Assembly: GCA_937973965.1 (NCBI GenBank) | Contig: CALJJQ010000014.1 | Span: 32,701 to 96,700 of the forward strand | DNA from: an uncultured Calothrix sp. | GTDB taxonomy: Bacteria > Cyanobacteriota > Cyanobacteriia > Cyanobacteriales > Nostocaceae | DNA: 64,000 nt | Direction: 5' to 3' | In this document: positions 46,939 to 55,449 of the stretch, piece by piece | Layout of the letters: every line of letters starts with the position of its first letter | Numbering within the stretch: position 1 is the stretch's first letter | Translations under genes and position numbers: made by a program | Notes under the pieces: model-generated | Told to the model about the DNA's origin: nothing | The model's input: the letters and a program-made list of their open reading frames with translations, nothing else | The model's database searches: none

Positions 46939-47297
46939 TCTCTTGATAAGTTTGTTTGAAAAGTCACTAAGTTCTTCGGGAGTGGGAAGAGACGCGACAT
47001 GTCGCGTCTGTACGGGAATCGGGAGTAGTTGTTCAGGGCAAATGTACTATTTTTGCCAATTTCTTGTTTCCCAGAAGTAGTTAATCAAAAAGTATTGATG
47101 GACGCTTTCCAAACATCCTTTGAGATGATATTTGGAAAGTCACTTTCAACACTTCACTTATTTTTTTGAAGTAGTCTACATGTACTGCTGACACCATAAA
47201 CATAGATGCACATAGCACAGCTTCTTGAAGAGGTGAGAGTTTTTTCCCTCACTCCCTTACTCCCTATTTTTTCGCGAGTAAGGAACAACTAAATTAC
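46939..47297. other. Repeat-filled gap
   Basis: Holds a MITE-like copy (46943-47125) directly followed by the left end of a second one, TTTGAGATGATATTTGGAAAGTCAC (from 47119), truncated near 47190. No gene seen. Confidence 0.5.
46943..47125 (+). repeat. MITE-like repeat, TTAGAGGATGTTTG family, copy 4
   Basis: Left end TTGATAAGTTTGTTTGAAAAG is degraded; the right end CAAACATCCTTTGAG is good. The internal hairpin GAGACGCGACATGTCGCGTCT is identical to that of copy 3. Confidence 0.65.
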
Positions 47298-48092
47298 TTA
47301 CTGCCATTTAATTTTGTCTAGATGAATATAACGATGTCTGTAGACAAAAGGCATTTTATAGAATTTGAGCTTTTGTCGGACAATCAACCAGAAAAAAGGC
47401 ATTCCCTCAATTAAATAGCGCTTCCAGAGACGTTGGGGTTCATACATTAATCTATGTAGCCATTCTAAACCAACCTGGCTCATCCATTTTGGCGATCGCT
47501 TTTTATTTCCTGCTTCAAAATCAAGGGTGGCTCCGATGGCCAGAAATATCTTAATGTGTGGTAATTTATCCTTATACTGGATAATCCATTTTTCCTGTTT
47601 TGGCGCACCGACTCCGATGGCTAAAACAGTTGCACCAGAACGGTTAATACGTTCGATGATTGCTGAACACTCTGCTTGGTTGTTTTCAAAGCCGAAGGAC
47701 GGGGAATAGGAATCGACAATAATATCTCGACCGACACATTGGTTGATGCGCTGTTGCGCTGCACTCGCAACGCCTTCTGCTGCACCAAGCAAAAAGATTT
47801 TGATATTCGGGTCTTGGGAATAATAGTTGTAAAAAGCTGGAAAGAGGTCGGAACCGGAAATTTTTTCTTTTAATTTTGTTCCTAAAAATCTGGATGCATA
47901 AATTAATATTTGACTGTCACAAACTCTGTAGGTAGCTTTGTTATAGGCGTTGTAAAACTCCTCGTCTTTTTGCAACTTCATTAAATGGTCTACGTTGGGT
48001 GTAAAGACAATACCACCTGTTTTCAATTTCTCTAACAACTCCATTGTGGAGAGATTATCAATGGAAATATTCAGGAGGTTAATTTTGTTCAT
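47298..48092 (-). CDS. WecG/TagA/CpsF family glycosyltransferase
   Basis: A 264-residue GT26-family enzyme. It shows TPNVDHLMKLQKDEEFYNAY (substrate-binding TPNxxH), the CDSQILIYASRFLG segment (residues 58-71), IFLLGAAEGVASAAQQRI, VLAIGVGAPKQEKWI and a C-terminal SQVGLEWLHRLMYEPQRLWKRY. Relatives transfer ManNAc(A) or a glucosyl residue to a lipid-linked sugar in teichoic acid, ECA or exopolysaccharide synthesis at the cytosolic membrane face. With the polysaccharide-export gene 2.4 kb away it may serve exopolysaccharide assembly. Monocistronic on the minus strand. Confidence 0.9.
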   Translation of the reverse strand: MNKINLLNISIDNLSTMELLEKLKTGGIVFTPNVDHLMKLQKDEEFYNAYNKATYRVCDSQILIYASRFLGTKLKEKISGSDLFPAFYNYYSQDPNIKIFLLGAAEGVASAAQQRINQCVGRDIIVDSYSPSFGFENNQAECSAIIERINRSGATVLAIGVGAPKQEKWIIQYKDKLPHIKIFLAIGATLDFEAGNKKRSPKWMSQVGLEWLHRLMYEPQRLWKRYLIEGMPFFWLIVRQKLKFYKMPFVYRHRYIHLDKIKWQ

Positions 48093-48570
48093 GGGATATT
48101 TTTATCTCAAAAATTTCTACTTAAATAGTCAATATCTTTCCAGAAGTGTGCAGGGAGTAAGGAGTAATTGGGTTTATTTTATTCGTCGCAGGTGGATACC
48201 CCAGGAGGAAAACTTTGAAGAAACGCAATAATTAGGTAATAGGGAACAGGTGATAGTAGTTGGTAGCAACTGTTTATGTTGCTTTCCTCTGTTGGGAGAG
48301 AGTTTGAGAGCATCCCAACAAATGCTTACTATTCATATTTGTGAGCCTTCTCCACAGTGTTCCACAATTTCGGCGGAAATCAGAGAATTGGAATTATATT
48401 TGGCTATTTCCAGCAGATTGGTAATTAAATCGGGTAAATTCCGCTTTTCTACTTAACCAAACATTCTAAGAGAGGTAATGAAGACTGTTAAGCAGATTAT
48501 TCTTCGTTTTACGTAATATTCATAAACAACCATCTAGTATGGGGTTATTTGTAAAGAACAGAAAAAATGA

Positions 48571-48641
48571 TACCTAGGAACTACTGAGATGGGTTGGTCA
48601 TGGAAATATGACCAGCTAGGTATGAAAAAGCCGGTAGTTCC
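48571..48641 (+). ncRNA. Candidate pseudoknotted structured RNA
   Basis: Three exact pairings interlock. TACCTAG (48571-48577) pairs with CTAGGTA (48616-48622). The directly following GAACTAC (48578-48584), plus a wobble and one more pair, matches GTAGTTC (48634-48640). TGGTCAT (48595-48601) and ATGACCA (48608-48614) form a 7-bp hairpin with loop GGAAAT. The order 1-2-hairpin-1'-2' is an H-type pseudoknot, as in some riboswitches, ribozymes and transposon-associated RNAs. I do not recognise a family. It lies 260 bases upstream of an ABC ATPase gene on the same strand. Orientation is assumed. Confidence 0.4.
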
Positions 48642-48672
48642 TCTGGTAAGGCTAACACCTATAGCTTATGGG

Positions 48673-48797
48673 TAAGTGGTCTATCGCATAGTTCTGAGGG
48701 GTTCGTAAGTAGTAGTCCCGAAAAGGGTTAATATAAAAGGCGCTAAGGCGCTACTACGAACTTTTCTAATCCATCAAAATTAATGTGGTAGACACTA
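48673..48797 (+). repeat. 125-bp MITE-like element, GTAGTGGTCTGT family, copy 2
   Basis: Left end TAAGTGGTCTATCGCATAG, right end ATGTGGTAGACACTA. Shares GTTCTGAGGGGTT and GCGCTACTACG with the copy at 8370-8494 and has about the same length. It begins about 30 bases after the candidate RNA. Confidence 0.62.
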
Positions 48798-48902
48798 TTT
48801 AGCTCCTAAGTACCTCCTTTTTCCCGTCTTCTATTTTCGATCAGCCGGATCAGTTGCTATTAATGATATGTTATTGTTGCAATTCATACGGTTGAAGCTT
48901 GA

Positions 48903-49880
48903 ATGAAGTCTGTTACTGATGTACCTAACCCTAATGTTGATACTGCTGAAAATCCGCTGGTCATTTTAACTTCAGAATTAAGGAAAGTCTATCGGACGGG
49001 TTTGTTCCTCAATCAAAAGTTAGTTTCCCTCTCCAGCTGTTCCCTGAAAGTATACCAGGGTGAAACCTTCGGTTTACTCGGTCCTAACGGTGCGGGAAAA
49101 ACGACATTATTAAAATTATTGTTAGGTATTATCCGTCCTACCTCCGGTCGCGGATTATTACTTGGTAAACCATTAGGCGATCGCGCGACGAAAGCAAAAA
49201 TTGGTTATCTACCGGAAAACCCCTATTTATATGATTATTTGACGGGTTGGGAGTTTTTGCAATTTGCGGCAGGATTGTTTAAAATTCCCCCACGGGTACA
49301 ACGGCAGAGAATCCCCGAATTATTAGAATTAGTCGGTTTATCGCTGGGGGATGCGCGTAAAAAGCAGATGCGACGCTACTCAAAAGGGATGCTGCAACGG
49401 GTAGGAATGGCTCAAGCCTTGATTAATGAACCGGAATTAGTATTTCTAGACGAACCAATGTCTGGATTAGATCCGGTGGGACGCTATCAGATGCGCGAAA
49501 TCATTCTGCGTCTCAAAGCTGCGGGAAAAACAATTTTCTTTAACAGCCATATTTTAAGTGAAGTCGAACAAATTTGCGATCGCGTGGGTATTCTTTCCCA
49601 GGGAGAATTAATTTGTGCTGGTTCAATTCCCGAATTGCTCAATCCGAAAGATGGGTATTTTGTCCGTGGACAAGGGGGAGACTGGGAAGTTTTACAAAAA
49701 TGGATACCCAATATCAAATTTACCGTTGATGGCTGTTGGGAAGGCGAGTTGGAAGGGGATAATTATGATTTTTTAGCAAGTTTACGTCTGATGAATGCCA
49801 ATGTTTTCAACATGAATTTAATTCGTCCATCCTTGGAAGATTTCTTCATTCAAAAAATTCAAGGCAATCATCAACGGTGA
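48903..49880 (+). CDS. ABC transporter ATP-binding protein
   Basis: A 325-residue ATPase. Walker A is GPNGAGKTT near residue 63, the signature is RYSKGMLQRVG near 157, Walker B is ELVFLDEPMSGLD near 180, and the H-loop is FFNSHILSEVEQ. The N-terminal 20 residues and a C-terminal 90-residue extension flank the core, as in NatA/CcmA-type exporters. It would power a membrane permease for export. No permease is adjacent. It is not of the short DevA/LolD type expected for HgdBC. It may be regulated by the leader carrying the candidate RNA. Confidence 0.88.
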   Translation: MKSVTDVPNPNVDTAENPLVILTSELRKVYRTGLFLNQKLVSLSSCSLKVYQGETFGLLGPNGAGKTTLLKLLLGIIRPTSGRGLLLGKPLGDRATKAKIGYLPENPYLYDYLTGWEFLQFAAGLFKIPPRVQRQRIPELLELVGLSLGDARKKQMRRYSKGMLQRVGMAQALINEPELVFLDEPMSGLDPVGRYQMREIILRLKAAGKTIFFNSHILSEVEQICDRVGILSQGELICAGSIPELLNPKDGYFVRGQGGDWEVLQKWIPNIKFTVDGCWEGELEGDNYDFLASLRLMNANVFNMNLIRPSLEDFFIQKIQGNHQR

Positions 49881-50493
49881 TTGATACTGCAAGGGGTGAG
49901 CTATTAGCTGTACCCTAGGTAAAGGCTCGCAACTATAACTATGCAAATTAAACCAAAGGCATTTTAACAATTTGGACAGTCCAAATTCTCGTCCTTTTCA
50001 CTATCAGTTTGCATTCGAGATGAAACAGTAGGGATTTATAAATCCTATGACATACCAAAAATGCCAACTTGGCATGAATATACCCCCAGGAAATAATATA
50101 CTCCAAAAATATCTGAGCATATTTATAGTATTTGCCATGAATGAGGCTAAGTAATTAAAATTCAAATCTTGGGCATTATGATGTTTATGAGAATACCATT
50201 TTCCAGCTATCACCACCTGTCAGTTTGACATAGCCAAGTACGTAGTTTGAGTTTCAATACGGTTTTGATTCCTTTTCCCCATTCCCCACCCCCTACTCCC
50301 TATTTACAAATTCAATATTATTTTAGTATCTTCTTTAACATAGCTTTATGAAAAATTACAAAAAATTGATATAGTAAATCCTGATAATTCTAGGTTTTTC
50401 CGAAGATAAAAATTACGGGGAACATGGATACTTACGTATAGTCAATATTACAATGTTGGGACAGAAAATAATTTATTGTGGTGTCAGGCGAAT
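49881..50493. promoter_or_regulatory. Upstream region of the polysaccharide-export gene with palindromes
   Basis: No gene. Two operator-like palindromes with single-base centres are present: ATTTGGAC-A-GTCCAAAT (49970-49986) and ATGCCAA-C-TTGGCAT (50061-50075). A third, imperfect one, TAGGGATTTATAAATCCTA, lies at 50029-50047. They might bind regulators of the export gene or end the upstream ABC message. Confidence 0.4.
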
Positions 50494-51945
50494 ATGATAA
50501 ATACAAAATTATTGAAACTATTAAATCCAGCAGTCGCTGGTATGTTGGTATTAACGTCAATAGTCGCAACATTTTCCACACCCGGATTTGCCCAGAATCC
50601 TGGAACAACTAGACCCGCAACCACCCCTAACCCGATCCTTGATACAAATTATACATTGGGAGGGGGCGATCGCATTCGGGTAAGTGTATTTGAAGTACCA
50701 GAATATACGGGAGAATATCAAATACCACCGGGTGGGTCAATTAACCTGCCCCTAATTGGTAGCGTTTCCGTATTAGGCTTAACGACTGAACAAGCAGCGG
50801 ATATTATTACCCAGCGCTATGCCCGGTTCTTGAGACGGCCAATCATCTCCGTCAACCTCCTATCACCACGTCCCATCAACGTCACAGTTGCAGGGGAAGT
50901 TAGTCGTCCGGGTTCCTATAGTTTGAGACTAGAAGGCGGTGCTGGTAACGACCCAGGGGTACAGTATCCCACAGTTCTATCCGCAATTACCACAGCGCAG
51001 GGTGTAACCATGAGTGGTGATATTACCCAGGTAGTGTTACGTCGTCGAATTGGTCGCGACAGGGAACAGACCGTGGTTTTGAATTTGAAAGACCTGGTAC
51101 AGGTCGGTAGACAGGATTTAACACTGCGTGATGGGGATACTATTTTTGTACCCCGTGCGACCACCGTTAACTTGGCGGAAGTGCGTAACAATTCTGCCTT
51201 GAGTTTTGCAGCTGACCCCACCCGTCCCCGGACAGTGGCAGTAATAGGGGAAGTAAATCGTCCTGGTTCCTATGTTGTCACCTCCGCAGTTGATGGAGGA
51301 CAAGCGGGACAGGGGGGACAGCCCAACATTACCGGATTACCGACCGTCACCAGAGCGTTACAATTAGCAGGGGGAATTACAGCCCGTGCAGATGTGCGAC
51401 AAGTGACAATTCGTCGTCAAACCCGTACCGGACAAGCTCAAGATATCAACGTTAACTTGTGGCAAATGCTACAAGGGGACGTGGATCAAGATACTATTGT
51501 TCAAGACGGTGATACTATTTTTGTCGCCACAGCAACGGAAGTCAACCGAGCCGAAGCCACCCAATTAGCGACAACAACCCTATCGCCAGCTACAATTCAA
51601 GTGGGTGTGGTGGGGGAGGTCAAAAGACCAGGACCAGTTGATATCAAGCCAAATAGCACCCTAAACCAAGCAATTTTGGCTGCGGGTGGATTCAACGATG
51701 CAAGAGCGCGTCGTCAAACCGTGGATTTGATTCGCCTTAACCCCGATGGATCAGTGGTAAAACGGGAAATTAAAGTTGATTTTAAAGCTGGTATTAATGA
51801 AGAAACCAACCCGATTTTACTTAACAACGATGTGGTAGTCGTTAATCGTTCTGGAATTGCTCAAGTAGGTGATACTGCGGGTGCGATTATTAACCCAATT
51901 GGGGGTGTTTTAGGGATTCTCCGAGCAATATTTACAGGTTTTTAG
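50494..51945 (+). CDS. Wza-like polysaccharide export lipoprotein/secretin-type protein with SLBB domains
   Basis: About 483 residues. A signal peptide (MINTKLLKLLNPAVAGMLVL, cleavage near GFAQ) is followed by the Poly_export domain: YTLGGGDRIRVSVFEVPEYTGEYQIPPGGSINLPLIGSV (residues 50-90). Three SLBB-type beta-grasp repeats follow, each with the (V/I)GEV.RPG(S/P)Y motif: VTVAGEVSRPGSY, VAVIGEVNRPGSY and VGVVGEVKRPGP. They build the periplasmic ring of a capsular or exopolysaccharide channel. The C-terminus is weakly amphipathic. I chose ATG 50494, as the earlier start would put six residues ahead of a normal signal peptide. Partners such as Wzc are not in the window. Confidence 0.9.
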   Translation: MINTKLLKLLNPAVAGMLVLTSIVATFSTPGFAQNPGTTRPATTPNPILDTNYTLGGGDRIRVSVFEVPEYTGEYQIPPGGSINLPLIGSVSVLGLTTEQAADIITQRYARFLRRPIISVNLLSPRPINVTVAGEVSRPGSYSLRLEGGAGNDPGVQYPTVLSAITTAQGVTMSGDITQVVLRRRIGRDREQTVVLNLKDLVQVGRQDLTLRDGDTIFVPRATTVNLAEVRNNSALSFAADPTRPRTVAVIGEVNRPGSYVVTSAVDGGQAGQGGQPNITGLPTVTRALQLAGGITARADVRQVTIRRQTRTGQAQDINVNLWQMLQGDVDQDTIVQDGDTIFVATATEVNRAEATQLATTTLSPATIQVGVVGEVKRPGPVDIKPNSTLNQAILAAGGFNDARARRQTVDLIRLNPDGSVVKREIKVDFKAGINEETNPILLNNDVVVVNRSGIAQVGDTAGAIINPIGGVLGILRAIFTGF

Positions 51946-51971
51946 TTAAAATATGCAGTAAAGATTGATGT

Positions 51972-52000
51972 GTAGAGACGACCCGATGGGTCGTCTCTAC
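51972..52000. repeat. REP-like palindrome, GTAGAGACG family
   Basis: GTAGAGACGACCC and complementary GGGTCGTCTCTAC around a 3-base centre, just after the export gene and before the molybdopterin enzyme. A start codon upstream of 52028 would translate this hairpin, which is unlikely. Confidence 0.85.
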
Positions 52001-52027
52001 GTGTATGAATTAGAAACCAAAAAAACC

Positions 52028-52624
52028 ATGCTGGGAAAATTTTTTCACAAACCCCAAGGAGAAAACAGCGATCGCGTTCCTCCAGGTCAATATCTCACCA
52101 ATGGATTTCCAGTTCTCACCTACGGTTCCACCCCCAAGGTGGATTTAGCAACCTGGGAATTTCGGGTTTGGGGATTAGCAACACCCAAGGTATTCACCTG
52201 GGATGATTTTATGAACCTTCCCCACCATGAATTTACAGCCGATTTTCACTGTGTCACCCGGTGGTCAAAACTTGATGTCAAATGGACGGGAATCAAAGTC
52301 ACCGACTTTATGCAGCTAATTGAAGTCGATCCCCAAGCTGTCCATGTAATGGAACATTGTTATGGGGGTTACACTACCAACCTACCCCTGGAAGATTTTG
52401 TCAGGGAAGAGAATTTTTTCGCTTTCAAACTCTTCGGTGAACCCATACCACCGGATCATGGTGGTCCGATGCGTACAATTATACCCCATTTATATGCCTG
52501 GAAAAGCGCCAAATGGATCAATGGCTTAGAATTTTTAGCCCAGGAAGAATTAGGATTTTGGGAACGTAATGGTTATCACAGTCGGGGAGAACCCTGGGCA
52601 GAGGAAAGGTATCGTAATTTGTAA
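52028..52624 (+). CDS. Molybdopterin-dependent oxidoreductase (sulfite oxidase/YedY-like)
   Basis: A 198-residue protein holding one Oxidored_molyb domain: FPVLTYGSTPKVDLATWEFRVWG, the molybdenum-ligating cysteine in FHCVTRWSKLDVKWTG, VMEHCYGGYTTNLPLEDF, and the substrate/cofactor segment GEPIPPDHGGPMRTIIPHLYAWKSAKW. It lacks a signal peptide and the dimerisation domain of plant sulfite oxidases. The cyanobacterial function is unknown; sulfite or methionine-sulfoxide chemistry is known in relatives. The start was moved to ATG 52028 because upstream codons read through a REP palindrome. Confidence 0.88.
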   Translation: MLGKFFHKPQGENSDRVPPGQYLTNGFPVLTYGSTPKVDLATWEFRVWGLATPKVFTWDDFMNLPHHEFTADFHCVTRWSKLDVKWTGIKVTDFMQLIEVDPQAVHVMEHCYGGYTTNLPLEDFVREENFFAFKLFGEPIPPDHGGPMRTIIPHLYAWKSAKWINGLEFLAQEELGFWERNGYHSRGEPWAEERYRNL

Positions 52625-52632
52625 TTCACGAA

Positions 52633-53328
52633 TTACAAATTATTTAATAAGCTGGGTTGGGGGTCTAAATCCGTATCTACTAAGGAATTGAGAAGAGTCC
52701 AGACTTTTAAATCGGTAAAATCTGGTACAGCCATGCAAACACCTAAGTCCATCAGTTTATCTGGGTCGTGGGTGGAGGCAATGCCAACTGTTTTGATACC
52801 AGCAGCTACGGAAGCGCGAATCCCGGAGGGTGAATCTTCAAAGGTGATGGCTGTATCCGCAGTTACACCCAGTCTTTCCAGCGCTACTAGGTAGGGTGTG
52901 GGGTCGGGTTTGGCTGCGGCTTCTTCCTCTGCTAGGACAATTAGGTCAAATGCGTCCCTTAGTTTCAGTGTTTGCAACATAAATTCGGCGTTAGCACGGG
53001 GAGCGTTAGTGACTAAACCAAGTTTTAATTTATGCTTACGTCCCCAGTTTAAGGCTTCCATGACACCTGGCAAGGGTTCTAAACTGGTGGCGATTTCTCG
53101 AAAAATGGCTTCTTTTTTCTCTGCAAATTCTTGGATTTCTTCAGGTGATAATTGTGGCAAAATTCTTCCGAGGATTTCCGGGTTCAAACCGCCGCTTATT
53201 TGGGCTTGATAGAACGTTTCGTCAATTTCCATTCCGTATTCCCGTAGCATTTTTTGCCAAATTACAAAATGTACCGGGTCTGTATTTACGAGGGTTCCGT
53301 CTAGGTCGAAAAGTAGGGCTGATAGCAT
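52633..53328 (-). CDS. HAD-superfamily hydrolase (beta-phosphoglucomutase/phosphoglycolate phosphatase-like)
   Basis: A 231-residue HAD-IA enzyme. Motif I is LLFDLDGTLVNTDPVH (Asp nucleophile near residue 8), motif II is LGLVTNAPR, the lysine lies in KPDPTPYLVALERLG and motif IV is ITFEDSPSGIRASVAAG. An alpha-helical cap follows motif I. It removes or moves phosphate on small sugars or glycolate. The exact substrate cannot be read. It is convergent with the molybdopterin enzyme, only eight bases apart. Confidence 0.9.
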   Translation of the reverse strand: MLSALLFDLDGTLVNTDPVHFVIWQKMLREYGMEIDETFYQAQISGGLNPEILGRILPQLSPEEIQEFAEKKEAIFREIATSLEPLPGVMEALNWGRKHKLKLGLVTNAPRANAEFMLQTLKLRDAFDLIVLAEEEAAAKPDPTPYLVALERLGVTADTAITFEDSPSGIRASVAAGIKTVGIASTHDPDKLMDLGVCMAVPDFTDLKVWTLLNSLVDTDLDPQPSLLNNL

Positions 53329-53799
53329 AATTTAGTGAGTAGGGAGTGGTGAGTAAGGCTTTGAGCTAAATTTACCTAAGCTGTTATCAGTGTTCTCTGA
53401 GAAGATGTTTTGCAATGGTTTGTCTTCGCGAACTAAACCTAATTACTCGGCCATGTAAACAAATGTTAATTTACTTCCCTAGTTTACCTTGTTTTGGTGA
53501 GTTGTTGGCAGATAGTCTAGATTGTCGGCAATTTAATGTACGGTTTAGAGTCCGAAATCAAAATATAATTGGGAGCCTGGGGATTTGAGATTTTGGATTA
53601 TTCCCATTGTAGGCGTAAGTCTTGTTTATTGGGAATTGCGTGTGATATCAGGGTTTCATCTTCTGCGTCTGTGACATTTCAAATAGATATAATTTCGTTG
53701 ATGCGTTACTCACGGCTTATGGTTAAGCGTGTCTGTGGTTAGATTGGGGATGAATATAGGAAAGCAGTAGGACGACTGGACATATTAAGGCAAACACAT
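53329..53799. other. Divergent intergenic region
   Basis: No gene. It lies between the HAD and the deaminase gene, both transcribed outward. It has no recognised repeat except a GATTTTGGATTATT word near 53590. Confidence 0.45.
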
Positions 53800-54576
53800 A
53801 TGACGATTGTGCAAAGGAAATTTCGTGTTGATAGTTTGTGGGTACAGGTTTATAATTCTGAGGCTGAAATGGCTGAGGATGCGGCCGATATTGCAGCGAA
53901 GTATTTAGGTGAGGTTTTGCAGCAAAACCGAACAGCACGGTTAATGCTGGCAACGGGAAATTCTCAATTGAAGTTTCTGGATGCGTTAATTAGTAATAGT
54001 AACCTGGATTGGTCAAAAATTGAGTGTTTTCAATTAGATGAATATTTGGGACTTTCCTCTGACCATGCTGCTAGTTTCCGTAGATATTTACGCGATCGCA
54101 TTTCCAGTCGAGTCACTCCGAAAGCTTTTCATTATATTGAAGGTGATACGTTAGAACCACTGAAAGAATGCGATCGCTATTCTCGGTTATTACAAGAGCA
54201 ACCAATAGATTTATGTTTATTGGGAATTGGAGATAATGGCCATTTAGCTTTTAATGACCCGGATGTTGCCGATTTTCGCGACCCCCATACGGTTAAATTG
54301 GTGCGTTTAGATGATATTAATCGTAAGCAACAGGTGGTGACGGCTTATTTTTCGGATGTGTCACGGGTTCCCCAATATGCATTTACGGTAACGATTCCAG
54401 TCATTTGTGCGGCGAAAAAAATTATTTGTTTAGCCCCTGGACAGAGAAAAACAGAGATTATTCAATATATGCTCGAAGCGAAAATCAGTGAAAAGTGTCC
54501 AGCTTCAATTCTACGTCAGCAACCCCAAGCTACTTTATTTTTGGATACGGAAGCAGCAAAAAAATTGAGTCAGTGA
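53800..54576 (+). CDS. nagB: Glucosamine-6-phosphate deaminase/isomerase-like protein
   Basis: A 258-residue protein of the NagB/6-phosphogluconolactonase fold. LMLATGNSQLKFLDAL holds the phosphate-binding loop (family GxTP appears here as TGNSQ), FQLDEYLGLSSDHAASFRRYLRD carries the catalytic LDEY, and LLGIGDNGHLAFNDP is the GIGxxGHIAFNEP motif with Asn in place of Glu. It would convert glucosamine-6-P to fructose-6-P and ammonia. The changes from the E. coli consensus (TGxTP, NEP) leave a different specificity possible. Confidence 0.82.
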   Translation: MTIVQRKFRVDSLWVQVYNSEAEMAEDAADIAAKYLGEVLQQNRTARLMLATGNSQLKFLDALISNSNLDWSKIECFQLDEYLGLSSDHAASFRRYLRDRISSRVTPKAFHYIEGDTLEPLKECDRYSRLLQEQPIDLCLLGIGDNGHLAFNDPDVADFRDPHTVKLVRLDDINRKQQVVTAYFSDVSRVPQYAFTVTIPVICAAKKIICLAPGQRKTEIIQYMLEAKISEKCPASILRQQPQATLFLDTEAAKKLSQ

Positions 54577-54601
54577 AGGGATTTTAGATTTTATACCGTT
54601 T

Positions 54602-54630
54602 GTAGAGACGACCCGTCGGGTCGTCTCTAC
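54602..54630. repeat. REP-like palindrome, GTAGAGACG family
   Basis: GTAGAGACGACCCG and complementary CGGGTCGTCTCTAC, the most perfect copy, between the nagB-like gene and the end of the kdp operon. Confidence 0.88.
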
Positions 54631-54757
54631 CCAAATATGTATAAATTATTAAAAAAATATCAACAATGTATTTTTCCCCTCACAATCTCCTCACAATCTT
54701 CCGGTATAAATAGGTATGAAGGCTAGAGTTTGGTTTTGCTTGCCTACGAGGGTGAGC

Positions 54758-54785
54758 AAAAATGCGATAAGCATTGCTTATCGCA
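54758..54785 (-). terminator. Rho-independent terminator of the kdp operon
   Basis: On the minus strand, just past the kdpC stop, TGCGATAAGC and GCTTATCGCA form a 10-bp stem with a very short loop, followed by a run of T (AAAAA on the plus strand at 54758-54762). Confidence 0.75.
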
Positions 54786-54794
54786 GTTTCTTCT

Positions 54795-55382
54795 CTAACG
54801 GCGACGCTGACGATCGAAGTCTTTTAAGTCCAGGGCATAATTCAATCGCAACACATTTACCCCTGCTTCACCAAAAATACCCAAGAATTTTCCGGTGGTA
54901 TATTCTCGGATTAATGGTAGTAATTCCTGGGGTTCCCAACCTCTAGAGCGTGCTACTCGTTCAATTTGCGATCGCGCGCTCCTCTCGGATATATGGGGGT
55001 CAAGACCGGATGCAGAGGTATAAAGTAAGTCGGAGTTTAGGGGTATATTTTCGTCCTGTAATTTACTGGCTGTTTCCATGACTCGAATGAAAAGATTCGG
55101 ATTGCTTGGAGCAAGGTTGCTACCGCCAGAGATACCATAGGGACGGGCTATTCGTCCCTGACTGTAACGCACTGTACTCGGACGACCGTGGAAATACTTA
55201 TCGCTAGTAAAGTTTTGACCAATCAAGCTGGAACCAATTGGTTGGCGACTATCTAAACTTTGTCTGATACTACCATTGGCGACTGTTTTAAACATGGGTA
55301 GTTGGGCTATACCGAAAATTGTAGTTGGATAAATTAAAGCAGTCAATATCCATAGAATGAGGACAATCCGAATTGCTTTCAT
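54795..55382 (-). CDS. kdpC: Potassium-transporting ATPase subunit C
   Basis: A 195-residue KdpC. An N-terminal transmembrane helix (IVLILWILTALIYPTTIFGIAQL) is followed by a periplasmic domain with IGSSLIGQNFTSDKYFHGRPS, YGISGGSNLAPSNP and TSASGLDPHIS, all family signatures. It stabilises the KdpFABC complex and may raise its ATP affinity. It is the last gene of the operon, followed by a terminator. Length is normal. Confidence 0.95.
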   Translation of the reverse strand: MKAIRIVLILWILTALIYPTTIFGIAQLPMFKTVANGSIRQSLDSRQPIGSSLIGQNFTSDKYFHGRPSTVRYSQGRIARPYGISGGSNLAPSNPNLFIRVMETASKLQDENIPLNSDLLYTSASGLDPHISERSARSQIERVARSRGWEPQELLPLIREYTTGKFLGIFGEAGVNVLRLNYALDLKDFDRQRRR

Positions 55383-55449
55383 ATTCGTAATGAGATGGGT
55401 GTTAATAATTTTAATTTGGGTAAGGGAGTAGGGATTAGATAATATTCTC

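Larger units (their letters stand above)
48093..48902. other. Gap with candidate structured RNA and a MITE-like element
   Basis: The left 450 bases contain no recognisable gene. A 68-codon plus-strand frame at 48250-48456 has no family. The right part holds the putative pseudoknotted RNA 48571-48641 and the 125-bp element 48673-48797, both listed separately. Confidence 0.5.

Noticed and set aside
48571..48641. Assignment of the pseudoknot to an HDV-like ribozyme or to a glutamine riboswitch
   Set aside because: Stem order is similar to HDV-like ribozymes, but the first strand does not start with G and P3 is too long; glutamine-riboswitch core words are absent.
48903..49880. ABC ATPase as the missing HgdBC partner
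   Set aside because: It has the long NatA/CcmA-like C-terminal extension and lies 16 kb away, unlike the short DevA/LolD type.
50004..50216. 70-codon aromatic-rich minus-strand frame
   Set aside because: Covers operator-like palindromes and lacks any recognised motif.
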